From: Penium margaritaceum
Taxonomy: Eukaryota > Streptophyta > Zygnematophyceae > Desmidiales > Peniaceae
Assembly: GCA_023375785.1 (NCBI GenBank)
Contig: SZWC01004928.1
Location: 73,590 to 95,816 of the forward strand
Length of the DNA: 22,227 bases
Direction: 5' to 3'
Positions 1 through 7,749 of the stretch are shown in pieces. Position numbers and translations under genes: made by a program. Under the pieces are notes generated by a model that did no database searches, had not been told where the DNA came from, and worked only from the letters and a program-made list of their open reading frames with translations. Every line of letters starts with the position of its first letter. The first letter of the stretch is position 1.

Positions 1-605
1 AAAATGCATCGAGCGGATGCTCTAAGCTAGCGACCAGACCCGGTGGTTGAGATTGACACGTTACTCATTGAACGAGACCCGTGCTTGATGAGGCTGTCTG
101 CAAAGGGATACGAGGAATTTGAAAGGTACGACAAAGCCAATGTTTGGTTTAGTGATCCATAATTGTGACGACAATTTACTCATCAAGCTTTTGTACCACG
201 GAACAAAGAAGTACGACAGATGCTATTGAAGGTATGCCACGACACTGGTCTACACGGAAATTTTGGCTAGGACAAGAAGTTGGGAAAGTATTATTGATAG
301 GACGGGATGCAGACGGACGTGGCAGCATTGTGCAAGTCATGCAACTCTTCTCAATGACAAAAACTTCATCGCACAAGGCCACTGAGACTGCTCCAACCAC
401 TCGCAATTCCAATGGATCCATGGGTGGATATCAGCATGGACTTTGTGATGAAGCTACCTGTCACTTCAGATAGTTGTGACACCATCCTCATGGTGGTGGA
501 CAGGTTTTCCAAGATGTCACATTGCATTCCAACAACACCCATTTTCACCCTTGAAGGAATAGCATGGATGTTTCTAAATTTGATCGTGTAACTACATGGC
601 ATTCT
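1..605 (+). pseudogene. Ty3/gypsy pol fragment: RNase H end, integrase zinc finger and start of integrase core
   Basis: Reading from base 1 in frame 1 gives the RNase H C-terminal signature (ADALS followed by RPD), then a linker and an integrase HHCC zinc finger. The finger residues are CHDTGLH (His-x4-His, about 229-255) and CKSC (about 331-342). The integrase core starts near 418 with SMDF (first catalytic Asp) and MVVDRFSK (second conserved Asp region, about 490-515). At least five in-frame stops occur before the core and another follows at about 588, so it is dead. The core breaks off near LHGI (about 592-605) and the frame runs straight into reverse-transcriptase sequence. The piece is homologous to, but clearly diverged from, the integrase at 1720-2240, so it comes from a second element copy. 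In a live element this protein would insert the cDNA into the genome. Confidence 0.85.
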
Positions 606-1109
606 ACACCAGAATGTACACTTTGAGTTCACGGTGATGCCTTCTGAACTCACAAATGCCCTTGGAGTAATCATGGAGATAATGGGTAACATTTTTCAGT
701 CGTGTCTCAACAACATTGTTGTCATGTACCTTAAAAAAATCTTGGTGTAAACCCGCACCCTGGAGGAGTGCAACGGACACATGTAAGAAGCTATCGAGAT
801 TTTACAAAAAAAAATCTACAGAAAACTCTCAAAGCTTGACTTCGATCGCCGTTCAATCGATTTTTTGAGCCACATAATATTCGTCATACGAATCACCATG
901 GAACCAAACAAGATGGAGGAAGGCACTGATTAGCACACGCAAAGCAACATTCGGGACGTTAAAATATTTCAGGGAATTAGCAACTACTACCATCGATTCG
1001 CAAAGGACTCTGCCCGACAGTTAGTGCATCTCTCTGATCTCACTCGTAAAACTACCGAGTGGAGTTGGGGGGACAGCAAGCAAGAAGCGTTGAATCCATT
1101 GAGAAATTC
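606..1109 (+). pseudogene. Ty3/gypsy reverse transcriptase, C-terminal half, into RNase H connection
   Basis: In frame 1, continuous with the upstream integrase piece, the sequence reads FEFTVMPSELTNA (about 622-660), the palm motif normally EF-VMPFGLTNAP. The catalytic box follows at about 715-740. Here it reads MYLKKILV where gypsy RTs have YLDDILV, so both catalytic aspartates of the YxDD box are replaced by lysine. A stop follows immediately, then thumb sequence (LEECNGHM), and the connection and early RNase H region (FLSH, GISNYYHRFA, LTRKTTEWSW). The RT fingers and first catalytic Asp are absent here; a matching N-terminal RT half lies at 5338-5681. This half is non-functional. The last 257 bases are repeated directly after the N at 1110. 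Confidence 0.85.
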
Positions 1110-1367
1110 NTCAATCAATTTTTTGAGCCACATAACATTTTTCATACGAATCACCATGGAACCAAACAAGATGGAGGAAGGCACTGATTAGCACACGCAA
1201 AGCAACATTCGGGACGTTAAAATATTTCAGGGAATTAGCAACTACTACCATCGATTCGCAAAGGACTCTGCCCGACAGTCAGTGCATCTCTCTGATCTCA
1301 CTCGTAAAACTACCGAGTGGAGTTGGGGGGACAGCAAGCAAGAAGCGTTGAACCCATTGAGAAATTC
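853..1367 (+). repeat. 257-bp tandem direct duplication inside pol, copies separated by one N
   Basis: Copy 1 is 853-1109 and copy 2 is 1111-1367. Both start with tcaatc and end with gagaaattc. They differ at only a handful of positions, for example cataatattcg against cataacatttt. The period including the N is 258 bases, exactly 86 codons, so the pol frame is kept. The duplicated segment covers the RT-RNase H connection. An assembly join of two overlapping but non-identical copies explains the N at the boundary at least as well as a real duplication does. Confidence 0.9.
1110..1110. other. Ambiguous base (N) at a duplication junction
   Basis: This single N sits exactly between the two 257-bp copies. 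The base before copy 1 and the base after copy 2 are both t, so either neighbour predicts a t here. It probably marks a gap-closure or contig join. Confidence 0.9.
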
Positions 1368-3163
1368 TCTGACCTCGGTGCATTTCTCACTACTGGCAGA
1401 TCCAATGGTGGACTGTGTCATGGGCATCGACACGTCTGATCGAGTGACCAGAGCCATTATCCTCCAAGACAACGGCGGTGGAGAACAATCAATCACGTAC
1501 ATGTCACAAAACTATGCGGGCCAGAACTTAACAATTCTCGCATTCGTGCATGCCTTCAAGACATGGCAGTGTTATTAAGAATTCTGACAATGCATCATCC
1601 TCACCAACTTCTACACGCTAAAACATTCAAAGACTCAACCAACTCTAAGCCATTGACCAAATTGATGGATGGAGTTCCTCCAGTCCAACTTTGACTACAA
1701 CATCAAATACCGACCTAGAAGAACAAATCCAGCGGATGCTCTAAGTCAACAACCAGACATTATGGTCAAGATCACCACAGTACTCATTGAACAAGACATA
1801 TACCTTGTGAGGCTATTTTTGAAGGGATGCAAAGAGTCCAACGGGTACGACAAATCCAAGTTTTGGTTTGATGACCCCTGTTGTAGACGACGATCCACTT
1901 GCAAGGTTTTTGTACCACCAAGCAAAGATTTACAATTGATGTTCTTGGATGAGTGCCACGGCACAAGTTCAAGTAGACACCTTGGCGAGGACAAGACGCT
2001 CAAGAAGCTCATAAAGCATTACTGGTGGGACCGGATGAAGACCAACTTGAAAAACACCTGCTAGTCATGCGACACCTGTTAACAGTGAAAATCTTGCCGC
2101 ACGAGGCCACCAAGACTACTCAAACACCTCCCTATTGTAACAAAGCCACGGGTTGACACCTGCATGGATTTTATGACTGGACTGCATCCCGCTGCAGAGG
2201 GTTATGACACCATCCTTGTGGTGGTGGACAGATCTTAAAATGACGCACTTCATTGGGATAATGACCATCGTTGCCATTGAATGAATAAAATTGTTGTTTC
2301 TAAATCAGATTGTGCTGCTCCACGGCGCACCGCATACCATCATCGGCAATAACAATGACCACTTCACTAGCTGTTGTTGGCAGAAAACGATGATGCATTA
2401 TGACAGTCAGATCCAGCTATCAACTACATTCCATACTCAAGCCGATGGGCAGACCAAATGAACCAATTAGATGCCCAGACGACTCCTCCGCACATGATGC
2501 GACCATCACACTACTGATTAGAAAGCCAAATTACTGACTGCCAATGGATACGAATCCGCATTGTCCACCACAATGGGTAAAATTCCATTCCAGGTAGTCC
2601 ACGGAAAACTTCATGCCACAACGGTAGGACTCCAAAGCCACAGCAACATTCCCATGGTTGATATGTACTGATGGGAATTCACCAGCATTTAAGAAGAAAC
2701 GTGTCAGAATCTCACAAAGTCACAAGCACCTATGAAGCGAGCAACAGGCTAACAACGCAGTGATGACATGTTTAACACTAGCGATCGCATCCTACTCAGC
2801 TCCTCGAATATCAAACTCCATGGAAAAGGCTTCACAAAGCTCAAACCAGAATGGTTGGGACCATTTGAGATTGAGTGGATGCAAACTCCTGTTGTTGCTC
2901 GACATCACCTGCCAGACACCATGGTAATCCACCATTCCTTCCACATTAGGAAGCTCAAGAACTGCAGGGACCCTACTGAGAGCTTCCTTGACAGATGTTT
3001 CTCCTCCGCCTCTCATTCAAGAAGACGGGGATACGGAGCATGTGATTGAAGATATCCTCGGGCATCAACGCCATAAAAAAAGGACCTAGTATCTGGTCAA
3101 CTGGTACCTTATGACACCCAACATAACAACTGGGAGTCATAGGACAACTTCCAAGGCACCGAT
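1111..3163 (+). pseudogene. Ty3/gypsy (chromovirus) pol: RNase H, integrase, chromodomain
   Basis: Domains in order: RNase H with GIDTSDR and AIILQDN (about 1424-1470); RNase H end with NPADALSQQPD (about 1726-1758); integrase zinc finger ECHGT...RHLG and SCDTC (about 1951-2080); integrase core with CMDFMTGL (about 2162) and ILVVVDR (about 2210-2235); HTQADGQT, the usual HPQTDGQTE (about 2431-2454); PFQVVHG (about 2585); the SH3-like C-terminal fold with WLGPFEIEW and HHSFHIRKLKN (2768-2970); and chromodomain-like EHVIEDILGHQ and YLVNW (about 3037-3110). Stops at 1576 and 2062, a frameshift near 2235 and another near 3000 make it dead. The integrase Asp normally in SDRD is replaced (GNNNDHF). 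The chromodomain places it among chromoviruses, whose integrases target marked chromatin. It lies directly upstream of a polypurine tract and LTR. Confidence 0.9.
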
Positions 3164-3230
3164 CATCTTACCGACGGCTATTATTTTGGTCACCAATCCA
3201 CGTCTTTTGACGTGCCGGGACATCGCGACC

Positions 3231-3244
3231 AAACGAGGAAGAGG
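3231..3244 (+). promoter_or_regulatory. Polypurine tract of the LTR element
   Basis: The run aaacgaggaagagg is almost all purine and directly abuts tgatac, the proposed LTR start. It lies just after the chromodomain coding sequence, where plus-strand DNA synthesis is primed in Ty3/gypsy elements. Confidence 0.65.
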
Positions 3245-4126
3245 TGATACGTCCTTGAACGACAAGTCTCTAAACTCTCCCAGTGGATGGTTTTGTCCTT
3301 ACATCCATGGCGCACGGCCCGTCGACCTCAAGATTTTTATGGCATTCGACCGAGGGCTTTTTGGCCACCTGTCCTGACCTAAGGTTTTTCCCTTGTGAAT
3401 GTTATGATACTTTCAACCACTTTCCAGCAGGGTCAAAAGAAGTATCATGAGCTGTATCGATGTTTTGATGCTGTCCGGTCAAAATCTGATAGTTCTAGAC
3501 TTTTATAAAACCACGCCTCAAGGTTCTTGAAAACCCCTGGATTATTGGCGGAGTTTCTTGAATGGACCATTCACAACGTGTCGCCTGTTACTTCAGAGAT
3601 GTACACGGGTTCCTAAACTCTACAAGTGGGCATCTTTCTCTTACATTTTTGGCCCACTATGCGTCGACCTCAAGATTTCTATATATTCAGCCAAGGTCAT
3701 TTTAGCCACCTGCCTTGACCTTCAATTTCTTTATTCTTGAGGGTTCTGACAACTTTCAACACTTAATGAAATGGTTGAAAAAAGAATCGCAAAATGTATC
3801 AATGTTTCCTTACTATTCGGTCAACTTTGTGACCATTCTAAACTTTTGTAAGCTGCGCCTTGATATTCTTGATGCCCCCGGGCTTATCAACGGGGCTTCT
3901 TGAAGCGACATGTCATGGCGCAGTCTTGCTCCCTTGGCTTGAGCGCCAAAAACCCAACATGTACCACATTGTCAGCTATTGTACATCTACACTTGACGTA
4001 TCCAACATTTGTCATCGATGTACACTTAATGCTTAATACAAGTTATCCATTTGTCCTAATTCCTCTAGTTTTCCTTTGCTCTACAAGTCATCCTTATGAA
4101 TGACCCACATTTCACTCAGTGTAACA
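3245..4126 (+). repeat. Long terminal repeat (single copy, about 882 bp)
   Basis: The left edge TGATAC follows the polypurine tract. The right edge GTAACA lies 2 bases before a primer-binding-site-like sequence at 4129. TGATAC and GTAACA form a short imperfect terminal inverted repeat of TG...CA type. A TATA-like tttataaaa occurs near 3502-3510 and could be the U3 promoter. No second LTR is visible in the window, so the edges are inferred from flanking signals and not from comparing two LTRs. Unusually, polymerase-end sequence precedes this LTR and leader, protease and RT sequence follow it. Confidence 0.65.
3270..3904 (+). repeat. Diverged direct duplication (period about 343 bp) inside the LTR
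   Basis: Copy 1 is about 3270-3562 and copy 2 about 3613-3904. Shared blocks include ctaaactct, cgtcgacctcaagattt, a gccacctg...tgacct block, gtatc-atgttt and the end block ttcttgaa. The copies are well diverged, with offsets of 342-343 throughout. The TATA-like motif of copy 1 (tttataaaa) has decayed in copy 2 (ttttgtaag). A TGTTAC at 3587, 342 bases after TGATAC at 3245, extends the similarity leftward. Confidence 0.75.
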
Positions 4127-4128
4127 CT

Positions 4129-4140
4129 TGGTATCTGAAC
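4129..4140 (+). promoter_or_regulatory. Degenerate primer-binding site (tRNA-Met type)
   Basis: The bases tggtatctgaac match the plant initiator-tRNA-Met site tggtatcagagc at 10 of 12 positions. They start 2 bases after the LTR end. This is where minus-strand cDNA synthesis would be primed. Confidence 0.6.
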
Positions 4141-4860
4141 ATAGTAGCACTCAAGGGACAACCGGCAGATTAACTACCAGGTAACCACCACACACAAGTC
4201 TTTAGCACATCTCCACCGTTCAGAAGATCGCAGACTTTAGGACGACAACAGCGAACGGAGAAAGTGCACTCGGAGTCAAGTAATAGTAACGGGAAAAGAC
4301 TCTGGTGATGGAGGATAAGCAGCCTGAAGCAAGATATTTGGCAAACAATTGCCACAACTGGCATCAAAGACAATGTTCCACGAATGGTCGTAACAACCAG
4401 TCACATTAACAATGCCAACGATGATGCTCACATGCAAGAACCCAATGGTTAGAGATCCTAAGGCCACACTTTCTTATCGTGGTGGAGGGAAGTTGCAATC
4501 AACGGAAACCACGTCTCCGATGGAGATTGAATCCATCCATGAACGTGATCAACGGCTCTTATGGACTTGTATAAAGCCAGCATACATCTAGCATGAGTGT
4601 TGGAAACGGCAGTAGTAGGCCAAATGGGGGAGGAATCTGCAAAGAAGAGATAGGGAGACAAGAAACGACAAGAGGTAAGAGCAAACGACGGAACTCTTAT
4701 CCGATCGAAACAAATTGCGCCAACCAATCGCCCATCTCAATGGCTCACATTGTTGAAGACAATGGTCCCTGAGGTTACAAAGTTCAATGAGGCATACGAG
4801 GACGACCAACCAATGATACCACTACGAGTACAACTGAGGGATTGTCAAATTTGGTGAATG
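4141..4860 (+). other. Leader/gag position of the LTR element; no recognisable gag
   Basis: Between the primer-binding site and the protease remnant I see no conserved gag capsid motif and no CCHC zinc knuckle in any frame. The open frames here are short and lie mostly on the opposite strand, so I treat them as chance. At 720 bp the stretch is shorter than a normal gypsy gag, which suggests deletion as well as decay. Confidence 0.4.
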
Positions 4861-5681
4861 ATGCCAAAACTACTAGATGAAGGAGCTTCTCGCGGCTTTG
4901 TAAGGAACGTCATGGTTCAAAAGTTCGGATTGTTGAGCGAACCAGGGGTATTTGAAGAAAAATGTACTGACGGATGACTGTAGATTTGCCTGCTTTGTAA
5001 TCCATTATGGTTGTAAATTGGAGACCTGTACGACGTCATGTCTAGATAAAATGTCCACTGAGCGACCAAAAAATCATCCTCGGGTGAGGTTTCCTCTTCT
5101 AGTATAACTTTCAAGTAGACTCGAACAGCGGGTCCATCTACCTCAGCGTGGACAATAGAAAACAACACCCATCTCTGGTCAAGCGACCCACAACTCAACA
5201 ACGGTTACAGGAAGTACCTGATGTGGAAACATTTTAGGAAGCTGTAGCCGCCGCAAAATGCCAGCCAATATGTGTTTTTTGTGGTAGCTGAAGCGACCAC
5301 ATCAACCTCGACATCTGAAATACTTGAAGCTGTTTTGGAGGAGTTTGTATCAATCATTGAAGAGTTTAAAGTATTTTTCTCTAACAAGCTTCCCCGATAG
5401 CTACCTCTGGAAAAAAACATGGATCAGGAGATAGACCTGAAGGTGGGTAACAGTCCGACTATGAAGGGGACCTATTGGATGAGCAGCCACAAGGTGACAG
5501 AACTCAAGAAGCAACTGCACGAGATGCTGGTCAATGATTTGTCGCTGATTAGCCGGCGCTAACAAACCATGAATTGCCACCCTTTACGCCATCCTATGCA
5601 GCACTTGTAGTTTTCTGAAAAAAAGAAAACCGGAGAAACGGGAATGTGTGTGGACTGCCGGGCATTGAGCAACATCACGTG
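4861..5681 (+). pseudogene. Ty3/gypsy protease and N-terminal half of reverse transcriptase
   Basis: At 4870-4940 the frame reads LLDEGASRGFV, matching the retropepsin active site (normally DSGAS/DTGAS), here DEG; a YDVM-like segment near 5030 fits the later protease region. After decayed sequence the RT begins near 5338 with EEFKVFFSNKLPR, then MDQEIDL, the element KLKKQL-like 'ELKKQLHEML' (about 5480-5530), and KKKTGETGMCVDCRALSNIT (about 5622-5681), the classic KKKDGTxRMCVDYRxLNxIT. There are several stops and at least one frame change. RT similarity stops at about 5681, before the first catalytic Asp and the VMPFGLTNAP motif. The missing RT half is at 606 onward, upstream in the window. 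Confidence 0.8.
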
Positions 5682-6262
5682 AACACGTGACGGAAATCAA
5701 ACCTTCAGTCCGCCCATGCTTGCCCACAACCCATCGTTCAGGAGTGGGTTCGTGCGCCAACATTGGCAAGCAATCCACATTGATTGCCGCGCATGGTGTG
5801 CCTTGCCACATATTGCCACTTACACACGATGCAAAAGCATGTCAAACTGATCGTTTACATGTAATTCACCGCTTGAACATAGTGGTGTGCAATGCAAACG
5901 CTTCCCCAATTGCACGCTGTGCGACACTTGAGATGTGGCTTTCTACATCTACTGCCTCGCGATTGCTAGTGCTCCTCCAGCTGATGAACATGACTACCAA
6001 ATGGTAGGAGCAAGATTCTGAATGGGCCGCGCCAATGTGACCAAGTCGGTGCATGGGGGGGAGAGGAAGCCTTGCAGACAGTAGCCATGTTGTAGCCGCG
6101 GGGAGCCGCAACTACATGGGCCACCATGAAGGCAGAGTGGGACAACTGGGTAACATGGAATGGGATGCCATCATGGACATCCACACCTCCTGAACCGGAG
6201 ACAATGGTTTGGATCCTGGACAGGCGTGTGCCCTCTCCGTGTTCACCTGACACTCTTGATCC

Positions 6263-6263
6263 N
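6263..6263. other. Ambiguous base (N) beside a microsatellite
   Basis: A single N lies 7 bases before the (AC)16 tract. It is probably a sequencing or assembly uncertainty caused by the dinucleotide run. Confidence 0.9.
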
Positions 6264-6268
6264 TTATC

Positions 6269-6269
<1 letters not shown>

Positions 6270-6301
<32 letters not shown>
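6270..6301. repeat. (AC)16 dinucleotide microsatellite
   Basis: Sixteen uninterrupted AC units. The true length is uncertain because of the adjacent N. Confidence 0.97.
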
Positions 6302-6303
<2 letters not shown>

Positions 6304-6459
6304 CATTTTCAATTGAACAATGTGCTGCCACAGAGCAGCTGGGAGTTTGCTCACTTATGGCTCGTCCTATGTCACAGGTAGCATCCAGACATCGACTTCC
6401 TTTAAGACTCATGGCTGCATAGTGCATAAACTCTTGTACTGAGCTTACATTAAACTATA

Positions 6460-6511
6460 GGGCCAAATAGCTCAGATACCCACAAAACGCAAAGTGTGAC
6501 TCTCATCCGCC
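6460..6511 (+). repeat. Left 52-bp inverted repeat (paired with 20995-21046)
   Basis: This segment begins gggccaaatagctcagatac. It matches the reverse complement of 20995-21046 at 47 of 52 aligned positions with no gap. The outer edge is ggg on both sides. Similarity continues weakly inward (tccgcc followed by a-rich sequence), resembling one unit of the 30-bp repeats inside the right end. I do not see matching target-site duplications: the 9 bases outside are taaactata on the left and ttgctttgt on the right. Confidence 0.85.
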
Positions 6512-6756
6512 TGGTAGCGGCAAAAGAAACTCAAAGCCTAGTCTAAAATCATGCTTGCTCGCGGCATGCGTTGACGGGCGAGAAAGAAGAAAAACCGCAC
6601 GGGGTCATCGCTCCCTCGCGATCGAGCAAAAACGTCCGTCTTTCGTTTTCTACATTTTTTATACACATGAAAATATATTCTTTTCACACAAAAACCGCAA
6701 TCAAATCCTACCCCGAATAACATTCGAGATTTTAGGGTTTTGTTTCTGCGTGGGCT

Positions 6757-6938
6757 CCTGTTGGGCCCTGCTGCCGCGTGGCCCAACAGGTTCCTTTTCA
6801 GCTTATGGGGAGTCTTGAACTCCCCTTAAACTCTAAATAAACATCCCCCCACTAGTATCACAAACCCCTCAACGAAGGGGTTTGTGATACTAGCGGGAGG
6901 CGCCGCATGCCATGTGTCGTCAGTGCATGGCATGCGGC
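6757..6938. repeat. Cluster of four consecutive hairpins with unrelated stems
   Basis: Hairpin 1, 6757-6790: 11-bp perfect stem (cctgttgggcc), 12-nt loop. Hairpin 2, 6807-6825: 7-bp stem (ggggagt), 5-nt loop. Hairpin 3, 6852-6893: 18-bp perfect stem (ctagtatcacaaacccct), 6-nt loop, plus a further ccc/ggg pairing beyond one mismatch. Hairpin 4, 6902-6938: 13-bp perfect stem (gccgcatgccatg), 11-nt loop. The stem sequences are unrelated to one another. They lie about 250-430 bp inside the left inverted repeat. Confidence 0.9.
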
Positions 6939-7116
6939 CTCGTCATGCATTTTTCTTTGTTTTCTTTGCGACTGGTGTGGCAGAAGCGGCGGCTGATGGG
7001 TATTTAGTTTTTTTTCTTTTCACCGGACGACGGGCACATCAGTTTTATGTTTCTAATATTCAGGTATCTCGTATAGTAACCCTAAACTATATTGAACTTT
7101 GTAGTGGTAGCTTGTG

Positions 7117-7128
7117 GCTCTGATACAA
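7117..7128 (-). promoter_or_regulatory. Possible LTR-retrotransposon primer-binding site, minus strand
   Basis: The reverse complement matches tggtatcagagc at 11 of 12 positions. An element of which this is a relic would have had its LTR to the right (about 7129-7270, which is AT-rich and without genes) and its body to the left. I could not confirm LTR edges or coding sequence, so this may be chance. Confidence 0.35.
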
Positions 7129-7272
7129 AACACAAAAATAAACTTTCAATGACTAAAGTTCATTTTCTTTCAATCACCTGAATGAAGTAACAAACACAAC
7201 ATAGAGAAGAGAAATACATGACATAGAAACAAAGTTTGAAATCATCATGCTCTTAAACAGAGGTGCTAAGTC

Positions 7273-7620
7273 TCATGTACTAATCCACAATTGAATGTAC
7301 ACAAGTAGGCCGTGCACAAAACATATGACCTGACAAGCAGAACACTTTGTCACTCCAGTGAACTCCTGGCATGTATCATGAAATTCTTCCTCGAAGGGGG
7401 ATGCACACATGCCCGTGCATGGGTTGGCCACTTCATATCTGGCCTCTTCCACGTCTGTCTTCCCTAGGTTGAGATTGGTCATCTTGCAACAGATGAAATC
7501 TGCAGCCTTCACCGTACAACCCGTGTCATGGGCCACATATGATCTGACCCTGTGCCGGTGCAATTTAATCCTTGGTTGCCGCTTGACTGCCTTCTTGAGC
7601 AGGTGATGGATCTACCTCAA
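7273..7620 (-). CDS. Cysteine-rich exon-like open frame, unidentified
   Basis: On the minus strand a frame open from about 7610 down to 7276 encodes a basic start (KKAVKRQPRIKLHRHRVR) followed by a cysteine-rich stretch. That stretch has CC in DFICCK, C-x3-C in NPCTGMC, then DTCQEF and KCSACQVIC. The Cys and His spacing suggests a metal-binding or disulphide-rich fold, but I do not recognise the family. Immediately upstream on that strand (about 7621-7645) is a long T-rich run ending in gagcag, which resembles a strong splice acceptor, so this may be an internal exon. It lies 130 bp beyond the end of MULE1 on the same strand. It could be a terminal exon of that element or a captured host gene piece. 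No start codon in good context is evident. Confidence 0.4.
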
Positions 7621-7749
7621 CTGCTCAGAAAAAAAAAACAAAACATAGAACCATTGAGGGCATATAAGTGAACACATACACACTAATGGACAAAACAGCA
7701 TTGCATGGAAGGACAGAGTACATATTATTAGACAGACGGCCTCAGCGCA

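Larger units (their letters stand above)
5682..6459. other. No recognisable gene; unassigned interval
   Basis: RT similarity ends at the left edge and the inverted repeat begins at the right edge. Open frames occur on both strands, the longest on the minus strand around 5966-6427, but that frame runs through a microsatellite and an N and shows no family motif I recognise. I see no clear similarity to other parts of the window. Confidence 0.5.

Noticed and set aside
165-473. Open frame of 102 codons on the + strand
   Set aside because: It overlaps, in another frame, a run of clear integrase motifs (HHCC finger and SMDF core) that continues through both ends, so it is a shadow.
1245-1502. Minus-strand frames at 1245-1502 and 987-1184 that share their N-terminal sequence
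   Set aside because: They are the antisense of the RNase H coding sequence, and their similarity is simply the 257-bp duplication.
6126-6422. Overlapping frames on both strands with (TH)n or (CV)n runs
   Set aside because: The runs come from the (AC)16 microsatellite and one frame crosses an N; no motif supports coding.
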